Of a DNA stretch of 64,000 nucleotides, positions 22,836 through 35,050 are shown piece by piece. Source of the DNA: Penelope pileata (Eukaryota > Chordata > Aves > Galliformes > Cracidae); assembly GCA_013396635.1 (NCBI GenBank), contig WBMW01000170.1, forward strand, positions 1-64,000, given 5' to 3'. The position numbers and the translations under genes are program-made. Below the pieces are notes generated by a model, which was given only the letters and a program-made list of their open reading frames with translations, was not told the DNA's origin and searched no databases. Position 1 is the stretch's first letter; every line of letters starts with the position of its first letter.

Positions 22836-25800
22836 CTCATGTCACCGTGTTTTGTTTCTCATGCCATCCTTCCAAACTCTTCAGTGAGTATCTTCACCTT
22901 CTCACTTGTACAGGAGTTCAGCATGAATAAGACCTACAAAGAAGTGTTCCTCACCGAGAGCCCAGGCCTCAAAAGCAGTTGTGAATTAATTTGCTTTGTC
23001 AGACAGAACTGTATACTGCAACCTTATGGCTTTAAGTCCGGAGAGGGCTGAGTGGAGTTCCTAGCATTATAGAGTGTTTTCACTAAGGCATCATAGCCAA
23101 AGCAAACGATGAAACCAGACTTCTTCTTGTGGTCAGAAAGAAACAAACAATTTGTTTTGATTGAAGGCTCGGTGCTGTGGAGAGGCCTGGAGTTATAAGC
23201 AGCTGCATAGGAAGCACAATGATGCAGGCTGGTGGTTGTCAGCACCAGTTACATCCATCACAACTGACCCTGCAGTAGGTGAATGGCTCGAGAGCAAGAT
23301 GTACAGCTGGGAGAGATCTGTCAGTGCTGGCAGAAGGCATGGCTTGGCCAAAGCAATCCACTTCTCTTAATGCCAATCTAGGTTTCTGAATATTGAATGT
23401 AATTGCCTCAGGAGATGCACATAATCTTCAGACTGGCAGTAATTTTCTGCCAGAGTCATGTTACCTGTTTTGGGAAGGATCAGCTCAATGACAATACATT
23501 GGGTCTGTAACACAGGCAGTTGCACCTTCCTGTAGCCAGAGGATTGGCATTTCTCTCACCCCCAGATATCGCAGATATCGCTCTAGTGTCTTCATCCCAT
23601 GGATAACAGTGTTGTGCTCTCTGAGGCTGGCAGCTTTAGTGAACATTTATTCTGCAGGACAGGACAGGACTTCCTCCATGCCTGAAGCCACAGTTTACAA
23701 TAGCCATATTCTAGACAGTTATCCTGCCCAAATGAAAGTTATCAGCATCTAGGTGTGAAAATATCTCACAGGTATTTTTTCACATTTTTCGCGATTTCCA
23801 AGCAAAACAGAGTTGAAAGTAATTCCTTGAATGAGAAGCTAAATTATTTGAAAGCAGCAGTAGTTATTACTAGAACTCCCCTGAAGTAAGTCAACAGGGA
23901 GTGCAGTGGTTCATGAACTCAGTATTGCTTTTCTCAGTGTCAGGAGTATTAGGTTTTTCCTTTTTTGTTGGTTTGTTGTTGTTTTTGTTTTAATACAAGA
24001 TGTGATAAAAGGCAGAGCTGTGGGCTATGGAGGCTTCAGAGTTTAAAGCAAAACTTTTGCAAGTAGATTGAACCCCAGCATGGTTTCACTGATTTCAAAT
24101 CTGTCCATTTATATTGCCTTCTCTGGACTGATACTAGCTGTGGCAGTGTGGTGCATTTTTGCTGGTAGACTTGCCCAAAAGAAAAGTGACTACAAAATCT
24201 GTCCCTTCGTCTTTCACATTTAGTTGCTTTAGGACCAAAGTGGCAACATGTGACCATTCTCTGTGAACTCACTTTGAAAAGTTTTGCATGACAACATAAA
24301 GTGCAGTGGGACAGGTGAACAGAGCTAAACAAAACACATATAGTGGTGGCTGGCCCTCCAACATCTGGAATGCACTTTAACCTGTCATTTAATGCTGTAG
24401 TTCTCCTTTTGTTTGTTTACCATTGTCTCCTTCGTACTATGAGCTTAAAATCAAAATGCGGTAGTTGTGGATTTCTGTTGCACTTGACAAGGACAGTACA
24501 GACCATACATGTTCCTTAATGGTATAGGTGGAACCTGAAGCACATGGAGTGAATACTTTTTATTTATGGCGTACATGCGGAAGACAGAACTGTGATTTTA
24601 AGACTTTGTTGCTAAATTCACTGGGAGCTTCCCAGTGAGCCCAGAGCTAGTGGATGTGCTCTTGTAATTTGGCAGTGTTCTGCGGGAAGGCCACCATTGC
24701 TCCTCTCTGAGCACACTTTTGAGATTGGATTTTCTTGTTTTTACATTGTAATTTCCTCTAAATCATATCACATTTAGAAACCATTTCTGTTGTCATTTGT
24801 TTTCATCTGTAGCTTTGTCAAAGAGATTTGAATTTGATACTTTATCTGTGGTTTCATCTTGCGTGGTTTACCAACTGCAAGTGTGTTTTCTTTAGACACT
24901 AAAAACAAAGTCTGCTATATAGAACTCAGTATAAGAAACATGTTTTGGTATGCTCAAATTTCTTAGGGGATTTTAGTCCTAAGGACTGCTCCTAGTTTGT
25001 AATTCCCAAACAGGCTGTTGCATGAAGTGAGAATAAAGATGCCCTTTTCTGATGAAAAGCCGACAGTCCTGTGCAAGCAAAATGGAAAAACTTCAGGTAC
25101 TTAGAAATTTTTCTGACAAAAGTTTTGCCTAGGCAGTGTGTTTATTAAGATGTGCTTAGACTTTGGGAGCTCTGACTTCGCCTCAAGAAGATACTTACCT
25201 TAAGATTTTGCCTTTTATCATGAAATTGGGGGAAAATAATATGAGTACCTGGTTCTTAATGTCCCTGTGCCTAATTGGAGCTGCCACTTATAAATGAACG
25301 TTGCACCAAGCTGTGTTGAAATTTCCTCCTGGGAATTTCTGCAAAACAAATTTCTTCTAAGCGTGTTGTAAAACATGCTAACTTTTTGCTCTGAAGCTCT
25401 TAACAAGAACTAAACTACAAATAAATGATGTTTAGAGCCTGCACCCCAGAGCTTTACCATCTACCAGTTGTCTATCTGTGAGATAGCTGTTTGTCTCTCC
25501 CTGTAAATCTGTGTGATGAAATATGGCCAACACTGGCAAGAGCAGCATGTCAGGATGGGAAAGGCCTTGCCGTCTGCTTTGCTGCTCCAGAATACTACCA
25601 AGCTATTCAAATAAAGATGAGCTGGAACAATGGAACAGCTGGATAAGATGAGCATGGGAAAGAAAAATATGGTGACAGGGGATGCAGAAGTGACTCGGTG
25701 TGTTGGCATTCCTTTCTTTTCAGTGCAAGGACATGTGAAAGGGCTTGTCACCGATAGAAAGACCCTCTCACATTCTATTGTGGCAAAACCTTCAGGCTCC

Positions 25801-28800
25801 AAATAATACCACAATCTGTGTGTTTCCAGATGTAATTGGCATATGCATGTTCTCACACTGCGGGAATTTGACTTGGTCTTCTCACTCCACAGCCGTGGCA
25901 ACTCAGATCTGCTAACAGTCTCCCTGCACTCAGGGACGTTAGAGATTTGCTCATTTTGTATTTTAAAGTACACATTTTTCAGTAAGTTGCTTTTCCTTTT
26001 AGCATTAAATTATATGCAATCTTAAATCCTTCTTTTCTGCATCATTAACTGAAACACCCTGATAAACCTTTAAAATGAGAAAGTCTTCTAATTTCCATTG
26101 ATTGACTGCGCTATGGGATTAGGAGGCTCACCTTGCGTCTTAAAGTGCTTGAGCTCAAACTTGTAGTTTAGTCTAAGCAAAACTAATTCCAGGGAAACAG
26201 TGGAACAAAAGAAGAAAATAATAGTATATCTAAGAAAAAAAATGTAATATGCAACACTTTTTTTTTTTTTTTTCCTAAATCTATCTGTATTTAACATGAA
26301 AGTCTGTGTTGATAAGGGGCTTTGTGAAAAGTTGATTTTCCAGTTCAGCAAAACTTTTAGAAAAAGCACTTGCTTCAGGTCAGCTGCAGCAAGTTTCCCT
26401 CCCTCCCACTCCTTCTCACTCATTAAAATGAAAAGCAAGTGTTCCAACTTCATTCAGCCTTGAATAACCTATTTGAACCAACACAGAGCTTCTTCCAGAG
26501 CTAGGTCCTGGCCACTGGGCTCTTAATCTCTGTGATTGTGATAACTCTTCGGGTCACAGATAATTAGGTCCCAAAACAAGGAATGCAATCCAGGGTCCCA
26601 CCCCTAGATGTGGATGTTGAACCACTGGGATGTCAGATCTTGCGGGACGTTTTAATCAGCCCCTCCTGAGGAGCAGCTTCCCTTTGTATCAGATATATGT
26701 TGAGCCAAAGAGTGAGATAGGATCATTCTGCGGATGATGGAAAGGGAAGGTCAGGAAAACAAGTCCTCCAACAATTAGATAAAGTAGAACATTTCTCAGT
26801 AATATTAAGATGCTGTCTTAGAGTGTACATTGACGTTAGCACCTGGATAGGTAGAAGGGGTCACAAGATTAAGTTTGTTACTTGTGAAATAACTTTTCCA
26901 GATGACCCTAAATTGACCATTTAATTACAATGGTAAGGAGGGATATTTTTTCAGGAATAATTTTCATTAATCTTACTACAATGCGTATCGCTGCTCAGTC
27001 TAGTCACTCTCAGTGCTGGTAGAGTGGTTTCAAAAATAGAAGGGAGAAAGGGCAGTTTATCAGGGAGTGGGTCCAACCTTCAGCCTTAGAAATAGAGCCA
27101 CAGAGCTTACAAAACAGGCAAGACAACATTTTTACGGTCTAGTTAGAAAAGCCTGCTTTCTGCAAGTCTGCAAAGAAAGCTCTGCTGATCTTCCTGGAGA
27201 AGCAGTGGGGCTGAGGTGGTTGTGTTGCACTCACATCCTTTGCTCTAGATGCTTCAGAAGTGATCACATGGGTTTGATACTGTGACTGAGAAGGTATGAG
27301 ATCATACCCTGACCTCATACCATCTGTTTAACAGATGGATTTGTAGAGCAGGGCTAATGGTTAAAAACCTGGCTCCATTTACTTGAGTGGTATCAAGATT
27401 TTACCCATGATTGGAAAGGGGAAAAAAAAGTGTCCAAAGATAGGTTTCCTAAATCACTGCTGGGAAAGCCTGCAGACTTCAGAGCCTCCCTTACTGTTCT
27501 ATCATTTGGCTGATAGTTATTTGTGCTTGGCCTTTGGGCAGAGTGTTTGATCTCTGTGTCTAAGCCTATGTATTTGTTGGTACAGACTGTTAAAATAGTG
27601 ACACACATATGACTGTTGAAAGATATGGAAGAAGTACAGCTCATTTCTTATGAAACTGTAGATATTATTGACTTGGACGGTATTGATCAGAATCCTGTTT
27701 GTACATATCTGTTCTGTAATGAATCTTGCACATATACCAATCACACTTATAAGTTCAGATGTTCTGTTTAGCTGCCCTACCCAGATGGTTATTTTCTTGT
27801 CAGCTGAACTTCCTTGTTTTTTTTTCTCTCTTTGAATTTCCAACTACACATAAATCATCCCCGGATTTCTTTAACCCACAGAATAGTATTGTTCCACCCT
27901 CACAGAAATGTTAAAAGTAGTCTGTGGGCTGGGTCATGCTGGGTGGGGCACTGTTCAGTTTCCAACCTAAAATCCGTCAATGGCTTCTAAACTACAGTCC
28001 TCCATAGATTAAATCCAGCTGTTGCACAGGTGCACCGAGGTTATGCAGCAAGGAAGTTTACCCACTTAAAAACTTCTGCCTATGTGCGTCATTGAACCAA
28101 GGTATTTTTGGTTTTCAAATATATACTTTTTTTTTTTTTGATTAGTCAAAGCAAGTGGTCTTCATTAAAGCCACAGGCAGCAGGACAGCTTCATCTAAAT
28201 TCATCTTTGTAATTGTAGACAAACCCAAGTATCACAGGGCTCTGACTTCTCCCCATCCTGTTTATTTAGTCATTCTTATCACTGGCATAGAAACTTGCAA
28301 AATCTTAATTGTTTGTCCAATTTGATACTTTAAAAACAGAATTGCTTTTTAGCCAGGAAGTAATGACTGTAGTGTATAACTTAGCCATGCTCATAGCACT
28401 TGTGATCAGAGTGCTTTTCTAACTGTCATCTATGATGTGTGTGATTTTCCAGCACTCCTGTTTCATGCCCTCTGTAACACAGTTGTTAAGAGAGACACAG
28501 GTTGATGTGTGTTGGATTACAGCACTACTGAATTTATCCTTGAACAGGGGAATGCTCAAGCAATCCAAGTAGCTACAGTCACATCACTTCTTACTGACAC
28601 CTCAGCCATCAGGAAGGGGACAGGAGATGAAAGCACATACTTATAAACAGTCAGCCCCTTGAAATTGTATATTTTCCTGTAGACACTTCTCTTGCTGCTT
28701 CTTTAATGCTATTTAGGTTAATAGCATCTTATATTAGTAGTCCTCACTGTATATGAAAGGATCTCTGACCAGAAAATCCTTGTTTGAGTGCTCTTACTGG

Positions 28801-30878
28801 CCATAATGTTTTCTGTCCTAAGTTGTACCAAATGTCCTCCTGGCCCTGTATTTTTGTCTCCAGCAAGGACTCTAATGGGTGCCGCTTGTAGCACGATATT
28901 TTCCCACAGTACCCTCCCAGGCACTAGCTGTCAGGGGCATAGGTACTTTCTTAGCCAGAAATTCAGTCTGTATCACTGTTTTTAATAGCTGCTGACAGAC
29001 GTATTGTCCATGGATTTATTGAATGTCTTTTTTTTTTTTTTTTATCTCAAACCCAAAGCCTCCTGTATCAGTGAGATCTACAATTTAATTCTGTGCTCTG
29101 TGAGAAAGTATCTCCTCTGTTTTTAAACTTGCTGTTAGATAAAAGCATTGAATGTCTGTTTTTACTTTCTTTGGAAACAGGCTATCCTAGTAATAATGAA
29201 TTTAATGGGATCCAGAAAGAGATAACAGTTTACCATACTGATTCAATTACGTGTCTCGAACCTATGTACTAGAGCTTCTTGAAGATCTTGAACATGTTCA
29301 AGAGCATTTTATGGTCAGTGAAATGCATCTACTGCTAAGTTGAAAATGAGAGCACAGCAATACATTTACTATAGCAAAATTCTATCAAACCGGAAGGACT
29401 TGTAGGTCTTCATCAAGCTGTCATTGTCTAAATTGAACGTTGGTGCAGAAATCCCATCTGGTAGCTAGTCATCTTGCAAAAAGATGCACTATGAGGAGTT
29501 TCGTGCTCCAAAAGAGTCCAGGTTTCTGATTAATTTTCATCCAAAAAGAAACACTTTCAACAGGGGCACGAACCGAGAAGCAGGTGCTTGTTGGTGAAGT
29601 CACTCCTCTCCTCGAGGGCGTTACAGCATGAGGACTGCTTAGGTTCCTACATTGTCCTGACGCTTTATGTGAAGGTTAATGGGATTTTCATCAGCCACCT
29701 CCAATGCATCAAGCTTGTTCCCATGTTTCTGAGATGGATGTCAGCAACCATGAAACTGAAGCTATGTAGAACATCACAAATACCATCATAAAAGAAAAAC
29801 AGTCTCGTGACTCTTACTGGTAAGAGCATCTGTGGCTTAATTACAAATTAAGCTCTGTCTCATCTGTTGTGTCCTTCTAAACTGATCCAATACCAAAATA
29901 CAAATACTTATCAGCAACCAATGCTGTTGCTCGTTCACAACATAAAACTAGATTTTATAGAATGAAAGAAAATTTGGCCAGTTATAAAAAGCAGAGCTCT
30001 CTAAGCAAACCTGTGTCACCCTGGTACTTCCTGGAAAGTGCTAGGGCTTGAGATTTCTTTTGTGAATGAACACTGCCAACTCTTGTCTAAATACCAGTTT
30101 TCCAAGTATTCTTCTCTTCTATCCCCATGTAGGTTCTGATTGTTTTCTCCTCTATGGCAACCAAGCCTATAATTTGTTAGATCATTTTAAGAAAAATGTT
30201 AAATCTTAGTACCCATGAGAAGAGACAGCAAATAGTGCTAGATGTGAGAGATGGGACTCAGCTGTTTGGTCCTGCTCAGGATCAAATCAGTGATGGGAAT
30301 AGCATAATCTGTAAGGGCCTCTCTATTAACTCAAATAGTCACGTTCTCATATTTTTCACTGCATGAGATCTCCCTATTCCCATGGAGGTCCACAGACCAG
30401 TTGTGCCTCAGTGGTTTCTCTGACTGTTCTCTCACCTACAGAAGTCAGATGTGTTTTTACTGTGTCCTTTTTCAGTGCAAGTACATTGAGGGTATTTCTT
30501 TGCATCTGGTTTCTTTGCAGCCTTTTATTTTTTAGCTCTCTGGAAAATTTGCTTTCCTATTGTAACTTGTCCTCCCTTCTGTTCTAGGACTGCTAAAGCA
30601 AAGATCCCATGAGTTATTATTCTGGTAATGCTTGTACCTTTTGAGCAGTTTCCCTTTTCTGTCAGGTCCTTTGTTGCTGTTGTAATATTTCTCTGTAATT
30701 TTGCATTTAAGTAAATACTTTCAATTTTTTATATTATTGAAACTATTGACCTCTTTACAAGGGACTGAAGAACTGGACTTTGATCCAGTTCCAAAACTGT
30801 CCTTTCAAAATTAACATTAGAAAATGAAATGAGTAGATGAAAAATATTGTAGAAACATAGTTTTCAGGTTATTGTACA

Positions 30879-31168
30879 TGGGTCGCTCCGAAAGTAATGC
30901 ATCATATTTATTTCCATGGACACTGCAACAGGTACAAAGAGCACAAGAACACTGCTTGACAGAGCAAATTCTCAACTACAAAACACTGCTTTCAACATCG
31001 TCACCACCATTGGTCAGAGTGCCCCTCTGCTGCCATCTGTCACACGGCAACAAAATGGAACAGAATATTGGTGGGAAGGTTCGACCTCTGCTGCCATCCC
31101 ACCAACAACCGCCTCTGATGTCATGGGTCAACATAATAAAACAGGAGGCATTGCTTTTGGACCAGCCC
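30879..31168 (-). mobile_element. Mariner (Galluhop-type) copy 2, MITE-like
   Basis: About 290 bp with both mariner ends kept and virtually all transposase sequence gone. The left end runs GGTCGCTCCGAAAGTAATGC, followed by the same subterminal block as in copy 1. The right end read on the minus strand begins CGGGCTGGTCCAAAAGCAAT. The deletion joins the block ending ...CACCACCATT directly to GGTCAGAGTGCCCC, which lies in the leader/start region of the larger copies, so both the N-terminal domain and the C-terminus are removed. It has the form of a miniature inverted-repeat element derived from copy-1-like DNA, though I cannot tell whether it moved as a short element or was deleted in place. 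Confidence 0.88.
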
Positions 31169-33460
31169 GTTTGTTATGCCGTAGATTTGACTGTATTGGA
31201 AAGTTGTCATCAAGGTATCGTGTAACTTGAACTTGAATCCTTCAGAAATCTACCTATAGATAAACTGTGATAGATGTTTTTTAAATTTACATTAACAAAT
31301 GAGTGATAAAATGAGCCCTGTAGTTCTCATGTGGATTTTTTCTTTGTTTTTATTAAATTTTGTTTCAGGATTATGGCGTGGGTCACTTTGTCATCTTCCT
31401 TTTTCTTTATGGCTAACTTTTGCATGTGACATTTCACATGACTCCAGTCTTGATTAGGGCAGACCACAAACTCAGGAATATGGCTTTCTATTAATATTTA
31501 GCTAGCCTTTCAAAATCCAAACCAACTATTGAAACCGTGGTATCAAAAATGAGAGCAATTGTTCATTTTTTTTATTTAATAAAAGCTGAGATTTGGGGAA
31601 AGTAGCCTGTAGCCTATGATGAATGTGCTGCAAACTCTGGCACCACAAATGATTGAATTTGCAGCATTCTGCCCGTAACTGAAATGGCATCAACGCTCAC
31701 TATGTAAAACTCTTCATTCACATTCTGTTTTTCCTCATGGTCTTTCATGGGGGAAAAATAAATCTCGTCATATCTAATCTAAAACCGTATGTGAACTTCT
31801 TAGGAAAGTTGGTGGAAAGTTCATTTAATCACTTGAGTTATGGGAATATGCCCTCTTTTGCTATCGTCATCTGCAACTTTGAAATAGCTGAACCAAAAGA
31901 CCTGTGCTTGGCACCAATCTCTGTATGAGTGTGTTTCTGTTTCATTTTGTGTCTGTGTATTGCAGACCAGCTGAGGATGAGTTTTCATATGATTGAATGA
32001 GAAAAGGGAGGGTTACGGGAGTAAAAGATGAGGAAGACATTAATTGGATGTTTTTCTGTTGCTGTACTTAAGGACTTGGGGGTTTTTTGAGTATGGTAAA
32101 TGTAAAATCCATACACTGGTCTAAAACTTGCCATTGTCTCTGACTTTCCTTAATTTCTGTATTTCCCTTGAGGCCAACAGTATCAATCTTTCTAATATAC
32201 CTTCATACAGAAACATTTTTGTTCAACAAATAATTTCTTTGACATCTATGTTCTGTGGGGTGATGGTAAAACATATTGCCAATAATCTAAAGTACAGGGT
32301 CTGAGATCCTTTTCTCTTATAATCATTGCTGCTTATTAGATTCTCATGAGATTTTTTGGAACAATATGTGAAGTTACCAAATCAAAAATATTTGAGTTCA
32401 GTCAAACAACAAATACATACCCGTTAGGACAGCAGAAAATTTCTATTGCTTGTTGTGAGGCTTCTTTGTGTCAGGTGCTTTTCAAAATTCTCCATGTAGC
32501 TACGGCAAGATACTTCTGTCTCAGCTTGTAATGATCTCTGGTATTCCAGTCCAGGCTTTCTTTTAAGCAAAAATTTCCCATTGTGCTGGATTGGGTGGTG
32601 GTTTTTCAATGTTGACAGAAGTCCACTAGGATGCAAACCACCAAACTCATTTTCACTGTGACCTAAACCAGGATTTAAAGAGAAGTCTCTGGAGGTGAAA
32701 TCTAGATTACTACCAAGTGACGAGTGAACCTCAAATAGCTTGGTTTAGATAAGAAACTAAAAGCTTAACTTTTCTGAAACCATACTGGTGCACAAATCAG
32801 CCTTCTAGTCTTGTGAGAGTAGTCTGCTTCGTCTGATTTATTGCATATCCATATTGGGACTGAATTTCTTCTGAGACACCATAAAAACAGCTTTTTTCAT
32901 AATGCTTTTAAGCAAAGCCAACATGTAAAAAGGCATGTGTTAAAACAAAGCAAAAAATAGCTCATGTTTTGAAATTTCAAGCACCAGGGTTTTTTTTCTT
33001 TTTTTTTCCTTATTTTTTTTCTTTTTTCTTTTTTTTTTTTAAATTCAGGTTAGCTTTCATTCAGAATTGCTTGTTTTCCGTAACAGTATGCAGCAATGTT
33101 AGAAGGAGAACTCTGGTCCTCACAACAGTGGTGACTTGACAAGGACTGGGTTTAAATAAACTTGGAGAACAAATTCATACTAAGAATAGTGAAACAATGG
33201 AGCAGAAATGCCTGGGGAAATGGCATAATTTCCATCACTGAAAATGTGAGAGGTTTGATAAAGCCTCAATAAAGTTCTGAAGAACTGAAAAATTTAGGGC
33301 TGATCTGTCCTGGGGTGAAAATATGCTTTACATGGTGTCTTACAGCTTTATGGTTCTGTGATTACTTGACTAATGCAACAAAACTCTCAGGTGTATTAAT
33401 GTTCAAGTGAGTGAAAATGCTTCTGTGCAAAGAATTTTTTTTCCTTTAAAGATAATTTAT
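31169..33460. other. Unique non-coding sequence, no gene seen
   Basis: No recognisable gene. The T-rich tract at 32990-33040 is the only distinctive sequence. Confidence 0.55.
32990..33040. repeat. T-rich low-complexity tract
   Basis: About 50 bases of T interrupted by C and a single A. It is pyrimidine-only over most of its length. Confidence 0.9.
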
Positions 33461-34011
33461 ATGAAGGCTGGTCCAAAAGTTATGCCTCCTATTTTATTAT
33501 GTTGGCCCACAATGTCAGAGGCGGATGTTGGTGGGACGGCAGCAGAGTCTGAACCTTCTCACCAATATTCTGTTCCATTTTGTTGCCATGTGACAGAGGG
33601 CAGCAGAGGGGCACTCTGACCAAATGGCGTCTGACATGGGAGTGTGGATGGAGAAAAGGGGTGAAACTGAATTCCTCCATGCAGAAAAAATGGCATCCAC
33701 TGACAAGCATCGACGCTTGCTGAATGCTTCTGGAGACCAAACAGTGGATGTGAGCACAGTGAGGTGGTGTCGGTGCTTTTCAGCAGTGGTGCCAGCGACA
33801 GTGGGTCACCTTCACTGGTGCAGATTTTTACGAGTGTGGCATGCAGGTTCTTGTTCATAACTGGTGAAAATGCCTAGCTAATGGTGGTGAATATGTTGGA
33901 AAACAGTGTTTTGTAGCTGAGAATTTGCTCTATCAAATAGCATTATTGTGCTCTTTGTTATAGTTTCAGCAGTGGAAATAAATAGGAGAGATTACTTTTG
34001 GAGCAACCTAC
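33461..34011 (+). mobile_element. Mariner (Galluhop-type) internal-deletion copy 3
   Basis: About 550 bp and in the opposite orientation to copies 1 and 2. The left end reads GGCTGGTCCAAAAGTTATGC and the right end, on the minus strand, AGGTTGCTCCAAAAGTAATC, giving imperfect inverted repeats of roughly 28 bases. After the leader comes the transposase N-terminal region, then the C-terminal segment (ANGGEYVGKQCFVAENLLYQ) in another frame. The same central catalytic part is missing as in copy 1, so both probably descend from one deleted founder. The nine bases ATAATTTAT occur immediately before the left end (33452-33460) and immediately after the right end (34012-34020), more than the TA duplication typical of mariners. 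Confidence 0.9.
33624..33960 (+). pseudogene. Mariner transposase remnant, frameshifted
   Basis: The frame from 33624 gives the N-terminal helix-turn-helix region (KRGETEFLHAEKMASTDKH through DVSTVRWCRCFSA) and runs to a stop at 33860. Near 33785 the family match moves to another frame (about GMQVLVHNW), meets a stop, and continues as ANGGEYVGKQ to about 33955. It therefore combines the family's central deletion with at least one frameshift and one stop. No catalytic acidic residues are present. It corresponds to the stub in copy 1 but is more decayed. Confidence 0.82.
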
Positions 34012-35007
34012 ATAATTTATTTTATTTGAAATAGTTTAGCAAAGATTTCTTCTTTGTTAAAGATTTGACAGCCTCTGCTTGCTGGGGCTTCTCTTTGTGT
34101 CCTCAACAGCACCTTTGCACAAAGAAGTTAGGAGATGCTAACTGCCTAGTATTCATAATGTCCTGCAATTTCTTGTCATGTTTTAACCCAAAAATAGTAG
34201 TTTGTTTTCTGTACTGGAACGAATAGGGTGTTCCCACTTCCTTTATTCTTGATTCTTGAAAGTTGAAATATGTGTGGGAGACAGATGCAGAGGAATAATT
34301 GATGATGTGAGAAGTAAAAGATGTGAGTACTGGAAATGATGGTTCCAGTAGTTGAGACCCACTCAGATAATAAAAATGAGTCAGCTCTCACTCATGTGCT
34401 AACATGGTAAAAGTCAAAGTTTCTCTGACCAACTGTTGTTAAATTTTCTACATAAACACCATGATGCATCAGGATATGTCTAAAAATAATTCTTTCTCCC
34501 CCCAGTGGATATGTCCACAAACCCTGCACAAAACCACTCATGCTTCTCAAACCCAGCTACGGTGCTATGAAACTGTGGGTGAGTGGATGGGCTTGGTTAA
34601 GATGAGCTTCAATCAACCCTTAGCTAAAGATGAGAAAAACAGAATTCACAGGATGCCATTTCCAAATAGAAAGCAAGGAGCTGAATGTGCCACCATAGCT
34701 CCATTTCACTACTGTGTTAGAGTTTAAATATGGTTTTGTCAGTCTTAGATGATGTGATACATTTATCTGACTTTCTTCTCCTTTAGCTAGCTGCTGGAAG
34801 TGTTTTATCCCTATTAGTACTGATGTTTGGCTTTCTAAGAACTATTAAAAGTTCCTCTCATCTTAGCTGAGTAGTTTCATACAAAAAGCCACTCATCAAA
34901 ATCAGTGCCTTGCAGTAATGGGACATACTAGTTTTGCTGTGGTCAGCTCTAGTGGGAGCTAGGAAGGAGACTGGCAAATGATATTTGCAGCTGGTTGCAG
35001 TGGAGAG

Positions 35008-35050
35008 AAAATGATAGAATCATAGAAACATCAGAACATTATAGAAATGA
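35008..35050 (-). mobile_element. Possible short CR1 3' tail
   Basis: AATGATAGAATCATAGAA is the reverse complement of an ATTCTATGAT-type CR1 end, but no CR1 body is recognisable to the right of it, where a minus-strand copy would continue. It is either a very short truncated insertion or a chance match. Confidence 0.3.

Larger units (their letters stand above)
19458..30878. other. Unique non-coding sequence between two mariner copies
   Basis: Eleven kilobases with no gene I can name. It includes a T-rich run (19748-19773), a G11 run (21652-21662), a T16 run near 26258-26273, T runs near 28127-28139 and 29029-29043, and two weak exon-like segments listed separately (21441-21697 on -, 22704-22835 on +). 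The 170-codon minus frame at 25461-25973 has no family signature. No further transposon was recognised. Confidence 0.5.

Noticed and set aside
25461..25973. A 170-codon minus-strand open frame
   Set aside because: Composition looks random, no motif or family match, and no start or splice context.
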